Position numbers and translations under genes: made by a program
Source of the DNA: an uncultured Ruminococcus sp.
GTDB lineage: Bacteria; Bacillota; Clostridia; Lachnospirales; Lachnospiraceae
Reading direction: 5' to 3'
DNA length: 63,458 nucleotides
Assembly (NCBI GenBank): GCA_900544395.1
Contig: UQVC01000014.1
Location: 1 to 63,458, forward strand
Shown here: piece by piece, positions 18,694 to 27,463 of the stretch
How the letters are laid out: each line of letters starts with the position of its first letter
Numbering within the stretch: the first letter of the stretch is position 1
Notes under the pieces: model-generated
The model's database searches: none
Told to the model about the DNA's origin: nothing
What the model saw: the letters and a program-made list of their open reading frames with translations, nothing else

Positions 18694-19461
18694 TTACAAA
18701 CCAAGCAGCATTTCATAGGGGATCGCACCGCCAAACAGATCCAGCGCGCTTCCAATGGTAAAATCCAACTTGTCTCTCCCCAGTTCTTTGAATCGCTCCA
18801 AATCCTCGAGACTTCCGATCCCGCCTGCATACGTGACGGGAATCCCGTCCCACTGCCCCAGAAGTTCTGCCAGCGGAATCTCCACTCCAGATGCTTTTCC
18901 TTCCACATCTACCCCATGTACCAAAAATTCATCACAGTACTGGGCCATTTCATCCAGCAGTGCCGGAGAAAGCACCTCTCTGGTAAAACTCTGCCAGCGG
19001 TCTGTCACAATGTAATACTCCTCTTCTTTTTTCCTGCAGCTTAGATCCAGTACGATCCGCTTTTTTCCAACAGCTTTTTTTAGCCGCTTTAATCTCTCAC
19101 GATCTACTTCTCCGTTGCGGAACACATAAGAAGTCACGATCACATGACTGGCGCCTGCATCCAGATACTCTGCTGCATTCTCCGCTGTGATCCCGCCCCC
19201 GATCTGCATTCCTCCGGGATATGCCAAAAGCGCCTCCATCGCCTGTTTCTTTGTCTCTTCAAAATATTCCGATTCTTTGGAATTGAGCAGGATAATATGT
19301 CCTCCTTTGAGTCCGTCCTCCCGGTACTTTTTCGCATACCAGGCTGCATCCTGGCTGGATGTAAAGTTTGTCTGTGCCAGGTTTCCCTGATCTTTGAGGC
19401 TGCCTCCTACGATCTGTTTTACTTTTCCATTATGTATATCAATACAAGGTCTGAATTTCAT
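18694..19461 (-). CDS. hisA: HisA-type isomerase, eukaryotic (HIS6-like) branch
   Basis: A 255-residue TIM barrel for the phosphoribosylformimino-AICAR ribotide isomerase step of histidine synthesis. It resembles yeast HIS6 rather than ordinary bacterial HisA: CIDIHNGKVKQIVGG at the N-terminus, HVIVTSYVF, RIVLDLSCRK, VHGVDVEG, VTYAGGIGSLEDL and KLDFTIGSALDLFGG are all at matching places. The start at 19461 has GGGGAGG 6 nt upstream. It stands alone, with no other his gene in the window. Family placement is by eye from remembered motifs; the reaction is likely but not proven. Confidence 0.85.
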   Translation of the reverse strand: MKFRPCIDIHNGKVKQIVGGSLKDQGNLAQTNFTSSQDAAWYAKKYREDGLKGGHIILLNSKESEYFEETKKQAMEALLAYPGGMQIGGGITAENAAEYLDAGASHVIVTSYVFRNGEVDRERLKRLKKAVGKKRIVLDLSCRKKEEEYYIVTDRWQSFTREVLSPALLDEMAQYCDEFLVHGVDVEGKASGVEIPLAELLGQWDGIPVTYAGGIGSLEDLERFKELGRDKLDFTIGSALDLFGGAIPYEMLLGL

Positions 19462-19484
19462 TTTCATCCTCCCCTCTTCAGACA

Positions 19485-19518
19485 AAAAGTGCTGCAGGAT
19501 CACTTCTGCAGCACTTTT
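19485..19518 (-). terminator. intrinsic terminator after the lipoprotein gene
   Basis: Perfect 13-bp stem AAAAGTGCTGCAG / CTGCAGCACTTTT with an 8-nt loop, ending in T5 on the minus strand. It separates the lipoprotein gene from hisA. Confidence 0.85.
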
Positions 19519-19537
19519 GCTTCTCTCTTCTGATAAC

Positions 19538-19909
19538 TTACTGACGACTCTCTTTGTCTTGTGTACCGTGGTCCTCTGTGAGCCCGTCTGCTGCATCATC
19601 TACTGCATCTGTGGCTCCTCTTGTCAGATCATCCACTCCATCTGTCACCCCATCTACCACATCATTGACGCCGTCCGTGGCATCATCTACCATGTCATCA
19701 GCTTTTCCATTGCTTTGGTCATCTGTCTGATTTTCATTACGGTCTGTCTTGTTATCTCTGTCTTCCCGCTTGTCTGTCGCATCATTCACAGAAGCATTGT
19801 TTCCCATGGCATTATCGCCATTTGCATCTTTTCTCATGCCACAGGCTGTCGTACTGAGCAGCATGCCCATACATAAGAATAACACCAGTGCTTTTTTCAT
19901 CTTTTTCAT
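19538..19909 (-). CDS. small Asp-rich lipoprotein, function unknown
   Basis: A 123-residue secreted protein of unknown function. Residues 1-22 form a signal peptide with a lipobox-like end (LLSTTA-C23), slightly degenerate at -3. The mature part is low complexity, rich in Asp, Asn, Lys and Thr, with a repeated DD-x-x-DGV-x-D pattern between about residues 72 and 108 that would make an acidic amphipathic helix. An AGGAAGAGG sequence precedes the ATG. Own terminator downstream. Similar short acidic lipoproteins occur in related bacteria without known role; metal binding is possible but only a guess. Confidence 0.7.
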   Translation of the reverse strand: MKKMKKALVLFLCMGMLLSTTACGMRKDANGDNAMGNNASVNDATDKREDRDNKTDRNENQTDDQSNGKADDMVDDATDGVNDVVDGVTDGVDDLTRGATDAVDDAADGLTEDHGTQDKESRQ

Positions 19910-19992
19910 GATCCTCTTCCTTTCATAAAATATCGTCTTACACTGTTAAGATTTCCTCTTTTTCTTATTTTATGAATGGAAAATTTTTCCTG

Positions 19993-20883
19993 TCAGTCTC
20001 TGCTTTTTGCTGTTTTTCTCAGTTTTTCCAAAGCACGGGATTCCAGTTGCCGGATCCGCTCTCTGGTCACACCGAGCACCTGCCCGGTCTCTTCCAGCGT
20101 ATGTACATTGCCATCTTCCAGACCATATCGCAGCCGTAACACTTTCTGTTCTTTTTCACTTAATGTGGCAAGTAACTCCTGCACTTCTTCTTTTTGCACC
20201 AGTGCGGCAACTGCGTCTTCCGGTGTCTGCTCCTGAGTATCCTCGATGAAATCTTCCAGACTTCCATCCTCTTCCTCACCTACCGGAGTCTCAAGGGAAA
20301 CAGGATTCTTGATATAGGACTGCATCCGCTCTACTTCATCCGTGGTCATATGCAGTTCTTTGGCAATCTCTTCTGCTGCCACTTCTCGTCCAAGTGCCTG
20401 CTGCATCTGGCGCTCTGTCTTTGTGATCTTGTTCATGTTCTGCGCCACTCTCACCGGTACTCTGATCTCTCTGGACTGGGAATCCAGCGCCCGCATGATC
20501 GCCTCTTTGATCCACCACACTGCATAGGTGGAAAATTTACTTCCTCTTCCTGCGTCAAATTTCTCTACTGCATGCATCAGACCCATATTTCCTTCCTGGA
20601 TCAGATCCATAAACGCCATGCCTTTTCCTACATAATGTTTGGCTATGGCCACTACCAGACGCAGATTGGCCTCTTCCATTTTCTGCCTTGCCTCCTGGTC
20701 TCCTGCTTTGATGCGTTCTCCCAATTCCACTTCTTCCTCCGCTGTCAGCAGCGGGATCTGTCCAATCTCTTTGAGATAAATTTTCAGCGGCTCTGTCATA
20801 TCCACATCCTCCGGCACAAGATTTTCCGGATCCAGTTTCCATGTTTCCTCCTGCCATTCATTCTCTACTTCTCTGCTCATCAT
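19993..20883 (-). CDS. RNA polymerase sigma-70 factor, RpoD-like, lacking region 1.1
   Basis: A 296-residue primary-type sigma factor. Region 1.2 is at about 30-62 (MTEPLKIYLKEIGQIPLLT), region 2 at about 70-135 (NLRLVVAIAKHY, DLIQEGNMGLMHAVEKFD, KFSTYAVWWIKEAIM), region 3 in the middle, and the region 4 helix-turn-helix at the end (TLEETGQVLGVTRERIRQLE). Region 1.1 and the non-conserved insert of housekeeping RpoD are missing. It is third in a tight run dapB-fbp-sigma (16 nt after fbp), not next to dnaG where rpoD is usually found, so it is more likely a group 2 sigma than the primary one. Confidence 0.85.
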   Translation of the reverse strand: MMSREVENEWQEETWKLDPENLVPEDVDMTEPLKIYLKEIGQIPLLTAEEEVELGERIKAGDQEARQKMEEANLRLVVAIAKHYVGKGMAFMDLIQEGNMGLMHAVEKFDAGRGSKFSTYAVWWIKEAIMRALDSQSREIRVPVRVAQNMNKITKTERQMQQALGREVAAEEIAKELHMTTDEVERMQSYIKNPVSLETPVGEEEDGSLEDFIEDTQEQTPEDAVAALVQKEEVQELLATLSEKEQKVLRLRYGLEDGNVHTLEETGQVLGVTRERIRQLESRALEKLRKTAKSRD

Positions 20884-20899
20884 GATTTATGCCTTTCTC

Positions 20900-22852
20900 T
20901 TATAGTTTTTCAATCACCTGTCCACTTCGGTAAGCTGCCAGCAGCATTTCCAGATCTTCCACCCGCTCCTTCAATTCGCTGCCAATATCGGTATCTGCCA
21001 CCAGCCGGCGGTCCAGCACCCGCTTGACTACCATATAATCAGAATGGATGTCGCTGCCTTTTTCCACAGCCGCTTCTTTGGATTCAAATGGTTCATGGGC
21101 CACCAGAAGAAGTCCGTATGAATTATAGATCAGCGTATACCCTGCAATTCCTGTTTCTTTCTGATATGCTCTGGAAAATCCACCGTCGATGACCAGAACT
21201 TTTCCATTGCATTTGATGGGGCTTTCTCCATTTTTCGATTTCACCGGAACGTGCCCATTGACAATATGCGCGCCCATTGGATCTAACCCAAATTCCTGCA
21301 GGATCCGATCTGCCACTTCTTCTTTTTCCAGCAGCCGATAATAGGGATTCTTTTTTTCCAGATGAGTCTCCTTGTCTTCGATAAAATACCGTTCAAAGGT
21401 TGCCATCTTGTCCTTTCCGAATAACGGAGAATCCGGGTGCTGCCAGATGCACCACATGATATTTTTCCCCTGTTCCCGCTCTTTGGCATCCAGTGCAAAA
21501 AATCCTTTTCTCACATAGCTTTCCAACACATCATACAGACTCTTTCCTTTGTATCTGTGCCCAAACAACTCCGTCTCTTTTAAGGAGCCGTCTTCATTAA
21601 GAGGAACACATCCGTGATACAGAAGATTGTTGTTATAAATTTTATAAAGTCCGCCCTTTGCCAGCAAAAACCGCATATGCTTCTGCAGCTTCTCACAATT
21701 TAAAAACGCCTTTTCCAGACGGCTTACTACCTCTTCTTCCTCTTCCGTCAGCTGATAAGGGTTGCCGGGATCGATCGTTGGAAACGCACAGTCTTTCAAA
21801 CGATACACTTTCCCGTCCAGACAGATCTCACCTGTCTCATAATTGATTCGATGCAGCAGCGCCCGATGTTCCATTCCAAACTCCGGATGCTCCTTTATCA
21901 ACATCCCTTCCACCTTAAACTGAATAATAGAAATTGCTTTGTGCATCCGCAGATTCATATCCATCTCTGCCCGCTTAGAACGTTCTGCTCCTTTCAGCCA
22001 AAAACACTCACATGGATCATTGCCATATGTCCGCAGTGCAAAACTGGCCAGAGGAAGCAGATTGATCCCATATCCGTCTTCCAGAATATCCAGATTGCCA
22101 TATCTGGCACAGATCCGGATCACATTGGCAATACATCCTCTCTGTCCTGCTGCGGCTCCCATCCAGAGCACATCATGGTTGCCCCACTGGATATCTACAG
22201 AATGATAGGTCATCAGCTTGTCCATGATCAGATGGGGACCCGGCCCTCTGTCATAAATATCTCCCACAATATGCAGGTGATCGATGACCAGACGCTGGAT
22301 CAGTTCTGAGATCGCACAGATAAACTCTTCTGCTCTCCCAATCTGAATGATTGTCTGTACAATGGCGCTGTAATAAGATTCTTTATCCTGAATTTCTGCT
22401 TTTTCCGTGATCAGTTCTTCGATCACATAAGCAAAATCTTTCGGCAGTGCTTTTCTGACTTTGGATCTTGTATATTTACTTGCTGCACGTTTTGCCACTT
22501 CGATCAGGCGATACAAGTGGATCTTGTACCAGTCTTCCATGGCGGTCTCTTTGCGCTTCACCTGTTCGATCTTCTCTTTCGGATAATAGATCAACGTAGC
22601 CAGATCCTGCTTTTCCTGCTTTCCCAGTGTGTAGCCAAATACATCCTCGATCTTTCGCTTTACCGCCCCGGAACCATTCTTCAGCACATGGGAAAAAGCC
22701 TCCCATTCTCCGTGGATATCGGTCAGAAAATGCTCGGTTCCTTTGGGAAGACTCAAAATTGCCTGCAAATTAATGATCTCTGTAGAAGCCGCTGCGATCG
22801 TAGGATACAAATCAGACAGCCGTTCCAGATACCTGGTCTCTAACTCTTTCAT
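20900..22852 (-). CDS. fbp: fructose-1,6-bisphosphatase, class III
   Basis: A 650-residue Firmicutes-type (class III) fructose-bisphosphatase, the irreversible step of gluconeogenesis. It belongs to the calcineurin-like metallophosphoesterases: LTDIHGEWEAF, GDIYDRGPGPH, WGNHDVLWMGA and IVNGHVPVK supply the di-metal ligands in order. The start at 22852 follows GGGG by 7 nt; a TTG six bases upstream is a poorer choice. It lies 18 nt after dapB and 16 nt before the sigma gene. Confidence 0.95.
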   Translation of the reverse strand: MKELETRYLERLSDLYPTIAAASTEIINLQAILSLPKGTEHFLTDIHGEWEAFSHVLKNGSGAVKRKIEDVFGYTLGKQEKQDLATLIYYPKEKIEQVKRKETAMEDWYKIHLYRLIEVAKRAASKYTRSKVRKALPKDFAYVIEELITEKAEIQDKESYYSAIVQTIIQIGRAEEFICAISELIQRLVIDHLHIVGDIYDRGPGPHLIMDKLMTYHSVDIQWGNHDVLWMGAAAGQRGCIANVIRICARYGNLDILEDGYGINLLPLASFALRTYGNDPCECFWLKGAERSKRAEMDMNLRMHKAISIIQFKVEGMLIKEHPEFGMEHRALLHRINYETGEICLDGKVYRLKDCAFPTIDPGNPYQLTEEEEEVVSRLEKAFLNCEKLQKHMRFLLAKGGLYKIYNNNLLYHGCVPLNEDGSLKETELFGHRYKGKSLYDVLESYVRKGFFALDAKEREQGKNIMWCIWQHPDSPLFGKDKMATFERYFIEDKETHLEKKNPYYRLLEKEEVADRILQEFGLDPMGAHIVNGHVPVKSKNGESPIKCNGKVLVIDGGFSRAYQKETGIAGYTLIYNSYGLLLVAHEPFESKEAAVEKGSDIHSDYMVVKRVLDRRLVADTDIGSELKERVEDLEMLLAAYRSGQVIEKL

Positions 22853-22870
22853 AAACAAGCCCCGCTTTTT

Positions 22871-23629
22871 CTAAAACTGAATCACATCGCTCATGTCATA
22901 CATTCCCGACTTCTTTCCTGCCAGAAATTTGGCAGCCTCCAGCGCGCCTTTTCCGAAGACACTTCTAGAATAAGCCGTATGTTTAAACTCGATCACTTCA
23001 TCGATCCCTGCAAACAGCACTTCATGCTCTCCTACGATAGTGCCTCCCCGTACAGCAGAGATCCCGATCTCTTTTGTATTTCGCTTTTCCCGTTTCTGGC
23101 TTCGATCATATACATAAGTGTATTCCTGTCCCAGCGCTTCATTCATAGAATCTGCCAGGGCAAGCGCTGTACCGCTTGGCGCATCCACTTTCTGATTATG
23201 GTGCTTCTCCACCAGCTCCATATCATATCCCGCCGGAGCCAGAACTTTTGCCGCATCTTTTAATAACTTGAGCAGCAGATTGATTCCCACCGACATATTG
23301 GCTGATTTTAAAACAGCAGTCTGTTCGGATGCTTTCTGCACTGCCACAAGCTGCTCTTCTGAAAGTCCTGTGGTACAAAGTACGACCGGGATCTTACGCT
23401 CCACACAGTATGCAAGCAGTCCATCCACCGCTCCTGCGTTGGAAAAATCGATGACCACATCTGCCTCCGTCTCACACTCATCCGCAGAGGCATACACCGG
23501 ATATGGATTCTGGATTCCCTGAAACTGATCCACACCTGCTATGATCTCCACCTGTTCATCTGCGGCTGCCAATCCTGTGATCACCTGTCCCATTTTTCCA
23601 TTGCAGCCATGCATCATTATTTTTACCAT
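22871..23629 (-). CDS. dapB: 4-hydroxy-tetrahydrodipicolinate reductase
   Basis: A 252-residue NAD(P)H-dependent reductase in lysine/diaminopimelate synthesis. The nucleotide-binding motif is GCNGKMG near the N-terminus and the substrate/catalytic signature is EKHHNQKVDAPSGTA. Start at 23629 with AGGAGG upstream; the frame reaching 23689 lacks a ribosome binding site. It follows dapA by 147 nt with a hairpin between, and is followed closely by fbp. Confidence 0.95.
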   Translation of the reverse strand: MVKIMMHGCNGKMGQVITGLAAADEQVEIIAGVDQFQGIQNPYPVYASADECETEADVVIDFSNAGAVDGLLAYCVERKIPVVLCTTGLSEEQLVAVQKASEQTAVLKSANMSVGINLLLKLLKDAAKVLAPAGYDMELVEKHHNQKVDAPSGTALALADSMNEALGQEYTYVYDRSQKREKRNTKEIGISAVRGGTIVGEHEVLFAGIDEVIEFKHTAYSRSVFGKGALEAAKFLAGKKSGMYDMSDVIQF

Positions 23630-23716
23630 GTCTATTTCCTCCTGTTTTGTAACTTTCGCTCTCCGCAAAAAACGTTTCTCTTTTGTCACGCCCGGAAAAC
23701 GTTCCAGAATATATCA

Positions 23717-23764
23717 AAAAGGATATCACATCCGGGCACTTTGCTCAATCTATGATATCCTTTT
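23717..23764 (-). terminator. hairpin between dapA and dapB
   Basis: AAAAGGATATCA / TGATATCCTTTT, 12-bp stem with a 24-nt loop; T5 on the minus strand. Probably a partial terminator after dapA. No separate dapB promoter was found, so some read-through is likely. Confidence 0.65.
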
Positions 23765-23776
23765 AACAATATGTTT

Positions 23777-24667
23777 TTATGCCAGCCGGATTCCAAAATC
23801 CTGCATTGCTTTTTTCAGCTGTTCGGTATGTGCCTCACTTAATTCTGTAAGCGGCATACGAAGTCCTCCGACTTCCATTCCCATCAGATTCAACGCTTTT
23901 TTCACCGGGATCGGATTGACTTCACAGAATAATGCTTCGATCAGAGGCAGTGCTTTCAGCTGAAGCTCACGGCTCTCTGCAAGATTTCCCGCGAAAAAGC
24001 TTGCGCAGATATCGTGGGTCTCTCTTGGCGCCACATTGGACAATACCGAGATCACACCTTTTCCTCCCAGTGACAGGATTGGTACGATCTGATCGTCATT
24101 TCCGGAATATAAATCTACATTTCCATCTGTCATCTGCAAAATCTTTGCCACCTGGGAAATATTTCCGGAAGCCTCTTTCACAGCCACAATATTGTCGGTT
24201 TCTTTTACCAGCGCTGCAACCGTTGCCGGTTCGATGTTGACTCCTGTTCTGCTGGCCACACTGTATAAAATGATCGGAGCTTTCGTCTCTGCAGCGATTG
24301 CCTTGTAATGTGCCACCAGTCCTGTCTGTGTTGCTTTGTTATAATATGGAGTAACCAAAAGCACTCCGTCCGCTCCCATCTGCGCTGCCTCACTGGACAT
24401 CTCGATGGCTGTCCGTGTACAATTAGATCCCGTACCTGCAATGACAGGGATCCGCTTTTTCGTCTGCGTGATTGCAAACTTGATGCAGTCCATATGTTCT
24501 TCTTCTGTCAAAGTCGAAGATTCCCCTGTAGTACCGCAAATAATGATACTGTCTGTTCCATTGTCACAGTGGAACTGGATCAGTTCATCCAGTTTTTCAT
24601 AATTGACGCTTCCATCCGCATGAAACGGAGTGACAATAGCTACACCTGCTCCTGTAAAAATTGACAT
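23777..24667 (-). CDS. dapA: 4-hydroxy-tetrahydrodipicolinate synthase
   Basis: A 296-residue TIM-barrel aldolase condensing pyruvate with aspartate semialdehyde. Seen: the N-terminal GVAIVTPF, GTTGESSTLT phosphate/pyruvate loop, the catalytic tyrosine region ILYSVASRTG, and the Schiff-base lysine in AVKEASGN. AGGAGG is 6-7 nt before the ATG. It has a strong promoter and no lysine riboswitch in its 40-nt leader. Confidence 0.95.
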   Translation of the reverse strand: MSIFTGAGVAIVTPFHADGSVNYEKLDELIQFHCDNGTDSIIICGTTGESSTLTEEEHMDCIKFAITQTKKRIPVIAGTGSNCTRTAIEMSSEAAQMGADGVLLVTPYYNKATQTGLVAHYKAIAAETKAPIILYSVASRTGVNIEPATVAALVKETDNIVAVKEASGNISQVAKILQMTDGNVDLYSGNDDQIVPILSLGGKGVISVLSNVAPRETHDICASFFAGNLAESRELQLKALPLIEALFCEVNPIPVKKALNLMGMEVGGLRMPLTELSEAHTEQLKKAMQDFGIRLA

Positions 24668-24714
24668 ATTTATCCTCCTGACTTTCTCGATTCTCTACTC
24701 ATAATTCTTATGAA

Positions 24715-24743
24715 ATTTTATCATTATTCAGAAGTGATGTCAA
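24715..24743 (-). promoter_or_regulatory. sigma-A promoter of dapA
   Basis: Minus strand: TTGACA (24743-24738), 17-nt spacer, TAAAAT (24720-24715) preceded by TGA. The leader to dapA would be about 40 nt. Confidence 0.85.
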
Positions 24744-24759
24744 CGATTTCCCTTTTGGT

Positions 24760-25386
24760 CTACTCCAGGCACTCCAGCTTGCTGACAGATACCTCATACG
24801 CTGTTCTGGTCTGTGTTTCCGTTTCCGAAATCTTCTTTACATAGTCCCTGCTCTGGATCCGCCCCAGGATCTGCACATGCTCACCAACTTCAAATCCGGA
24901 TGCATACCTGGCATTCCTTCCCCAGCAGATACAGGGAATATAATCCGACTTTCCATATGGACGGTTCACCGCCAGCAACAGATCTGCGATTTCTCTTCCA
25001 AGCGGCGTTTTCCGGTAAACAGGCTTCTTGCAGATATATCCTTCCAGTAAAATGTGATTGGTCTTTGCTCCGTCCAGTTCTTCCTCAATAAATTCTACTT
25101 CTCTTACAAACACAGATAATACCAGACGGTTTTTCTGTTCTTCATGCCGATTATAAGAGCGGAACTGCCCGGACACCCGAATTGCCTCTCCGGTATAATC
25201 CTGAGTCACATCCAGCAGCCGCTCGGAGATCATAAGCGGAATCCTGTCATTGGAATTGCTCAGACGCTTTACCAGCACTTCTGTCATATAGAATCCCTCT
25301 CCAAACACTTCGTGGCTGTATGTAAATCCAGATGCCACCACTCCCATGATCGTTACCTGATTGTTTTCAATAATCTTATCTGACAT
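24760..25386 (-). CDS. single-stranded DNA-binding protein with two OB-like halves
   Basis: A 208-residue SSB-family protein. The second half (about 100-205) reads as an ordinary SSB OB fold: NHILLEGYICKKPVYRKTPLGREIADLLLAVNR in pieces, then DYIPCICWG, VGEHVQILGRIQSRDY. The first half (about 8-98) looks like a diverged OB fold (NNQVTIMGVVAS, AIRVSGQFRSYNR). There is no acidic C-terminal tip of the replicative SSB type (ends KLECLE), so it is probably an accessory SSB or primosomal-type protein. Start at 25386; a GGGAG lies 11 nt upstream. Divergent from typA. Confidence 0.75.
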   Translation of the reverse strand: MSDKIIENNQVTIMGVVASGFTYSHEVFGEGFYMTEVLVKRLSNSNDRIPLMISERLLDVTQDYTGEAIRVSGQFRSYNRHEEQKNRLVLSVFVREVEFIEEELDGAKTNHILLEGYICKKPVYRKTPLGREIADLLLAVNRPYGKSDYIPCICWGRNARYASGFEVGEHVQILGRIQSRDYVKKISETETQTRTAYEVSVSKLECLE

Positions 25387-25538
25387 AATTTTCAGTACTC
25401 CCTTCCTCGTATGTGGTATTTTATATTTTTGAGTCAACTTAAGTCTATGACATCATACCGCAGTTTAGACGCAAATAACCGAAAAACCGTTCGACAAAAT
25501 CTGCTGACAAAATTTTTGTACTGCAAAAATTCAGGTAC

Positions 25539-25566
25539 TTGTAAATTTTTTAATTTATGATAGAAT
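25539..25566 (+). promoter_or_regulatory. sigma-A promoter of typA
   Basis: TTGTAA (25539-25544), 16-nt spacer, TAGAAT (25561-25566) with TGA extended -10. The rest of the 237-nt gap between the SSB gene and typA shows nothing else clear. Confidence 0.75.
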
Positions 25567-25623
25567 GAAAAAGTTGTAACCCAAAAGACTCATATAAACA
25601 TAAGTAGGAAAGAGTGTAAAATT

Positions 25624-27450
25624 ATGAAAACAAAACGCGAAGATGTTAGAAATATTGCGATCATTGCCCACGTCGACCATGGAAAAACCACGCTCGTGGA
25701 CGAGTTATTAAAACAAAGCGGTGTATTCCGTGAAAATCAGGATGTTGCGGAACGTGTCATGGATTCCAACGACATTGAACGGGAACGCGGGATTACGATC
25801 CTGTCGAAAAATACTGCCGTATATTACAAAGGAACCAAGATCAATATCATCGATACCCCTGGACATGCCGATTTCGGCGGCGAAGTAGAACGTGTCCTGA
25901 AGATGGTAAACGGTGTCATCCTGGTGGTGGATGCTTTTGAAGGCGCTATGCCACAGACCAAATTCGTTCTGAGAAAAGCGCTGGAGTTAGATCTTCCGGT
26001 CATTGTCTGCATCAATAAGATCGACCGCCCGGAAGCACGTCCGGATGAAGTCATCGACGAAGTCCTGGAGCTGTTCATGGATCTGGACGCTTCTGACGAC
26101 CAGCTGGACTGCCCGTTTGTCTATGCTTCTGCCAAATCCGGAATTGCCGTACTGGACCTTTCCGATGAAGAAAAAGACATGCAGCCGCTCTTTGAGACCA
26201 TTCTGGAATACATTCCTGCTCCCGAAGGAGATCCGGAGGCGCCAACACAGATGCTGATCAGCACCATTGATTACAATGAATACGTGGGTCGGATCGGTGT
26301 TGGAAAAGTAGACAACGGAACCATCCGTGTAAACCAGGATATGGTCCTCTTAAATCATCACAATCCTGACAAACAACAGAAAGTCAAGATCAGCAAGCTC
26401 TATGAATTTGACGGTCTGAACAAAGTAGAAGTCAAAGAAGCAACCATCGGCTCCATCGTGGCAATTTCCGGTATCTCTGATATTTCCATCGGTGACACCC
26501 TCTGCGCCCCGGAAAATCCACAGGCGATCCCATTCCAGAAGATCTCAGAGCCTACGATTTCCATGCAGTTCATTGTCAATGACAGTCCATTTGCCGGAAG
26601 AGAAGGAAAATTCGTCACTTCCCGTCACCTGCGCGACCGTCTGCTTCGGGAGCTGAATACCGATGTCAGTCTGCGCGTGGAAGAGACAGAAAATGCCGAC
26701 AGCTTCAAAGTATCTGGACGTGGAGAACTCCATCTTTCTGTCCTGATTGAAAACATGCGCCGGGAGGGCTATGAATTTGCAGTCAGCAAGGCGGAAGTTC
26801 TGTATCACACCGATGAAAATGGCAAAAAACTGGAACCAATGGAGCTGGCTTATGTAGACGTGCCGGAAGAATTTACCGGAACCGTGATCGACAAATTAAG
26901 CCAGAGAAAAGGCGAACTCCAGAATATGGGAACTTCCAACGGCGGCTATACCCGTCTGGAATTTCTGATCCCTGCCCGCGGTCTCATCGGATACCGTGGA
27001 GAATTTATGACAGATACCAAAGGAAACGGAATCTTAAATACAAGCTTTAACGGCTACGCTCCATACAAGGGAGATATCCAGTACCGCAAACAAGGTTCCC
27101 TGATCGCATTTGAAACCGGAGAATCTGTCACTTATGGTCTTTACAGCGCCCAGGAACGTGGTACTCTGTTTATCGGACCAGGAGAAAAAGTATACGCCGG
27201 AATGGTCATTGGACAGAATGGAAAGGCCGAAGATATTGAGCTCAATGTCTGCAAGACCAAACATCTGACCAATACCCGTTCTTCCAGCGCAGACGAGGCA
27301 CTTCGCCTGACTCCGCCGCGCGTGTTAAGTCTGGAAGAAGCCCTGGACTTTATCGACACTGACGAGCTGTTGGAAGTTACCCCGGAAACTCTGCGTATCC
27401 GCAAAAAGATTCTGGATTCCAGAATGAGAAAGCGCAGCAATTTGAAATAA
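25624..27450 (+). CDS. typA: translational GTPase TypA/BipA
   Basis: A 608-residue ribosome-binding translational GTPase of the EF-G/LepA class, involved in ribosome assembly and stress or cold adaptation. G1 is AHVDHGKT (15-22), switch II DTPGHADF, G4 NKID; domains II, III, V and the TypA-specific C-terminal domain follow, ending RKRSNLK. AGGAAAGAG precedes the start. The next gene begins 13 nt later, so they share a transcript. Confidence 0.96.
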   Translation: MKTKREDVRNIAIIAHVDHGKTTLVDELLKQSGVFRENQDVAERVMDSNDIERERGITILSKNTAVYYKGTKINIIDTPGHADFGGEVERVLKMVNGVILVVDAFEGAMPQTKFVLRKALELDLPVIVCINKIDRPEARPDEVIDEVLELFMDLDASDDQLDCPFVYASAKSGIAVLDLSDEEKDMQPLFETILEYIPAPEGDPEAPTQMLISTIDYNEYVGRIGVGKVDNGTIRVNQDMVLLNHHNPDKQQKVKISKLYEFDGLNKVEVKEATIGSIVAISGISDISIGDTLCAPENPQAIPFQKISEPTISMQFIVNDSPFAGREGKFVTSRHLRDRLLRELNTDVSLRVEETENADSFKVSGRGELHLSVLIENMRREGYEFAVSKAEVLYHTDENGKKLEPMELAYVDVPEEFTGTVIDKLSQRKGELQNMGTSNGGYTRLEFLIPARGLIGYRGEFMTDTKGNGILNTSFNGYAPYKGDIQYRKQGSLIAFETGESVTYGLYSAQERGTLFIGPGEKVYAGMVIGQNGKAEDIELNVCKTKHLTNTRSSSADEALRLTPPRVLSLEEALDFIDTDELLEVTPETLRIRKKILDSRMRKRSNLK

Positions 27451-27463
27451 TCAGGAGAACGAC

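Noticed and set aside
19538..19909. CRISPR-like or tandem DNA repeat in the lipoprotein gene
   Set aside because: The repeats are short, imperfect and explained by an Asp-rich coding pattern.
24668..24714. Lysine riboswitch before dapA
   Set aside because: The leader is only about 40 nt, far too short for the L-box.
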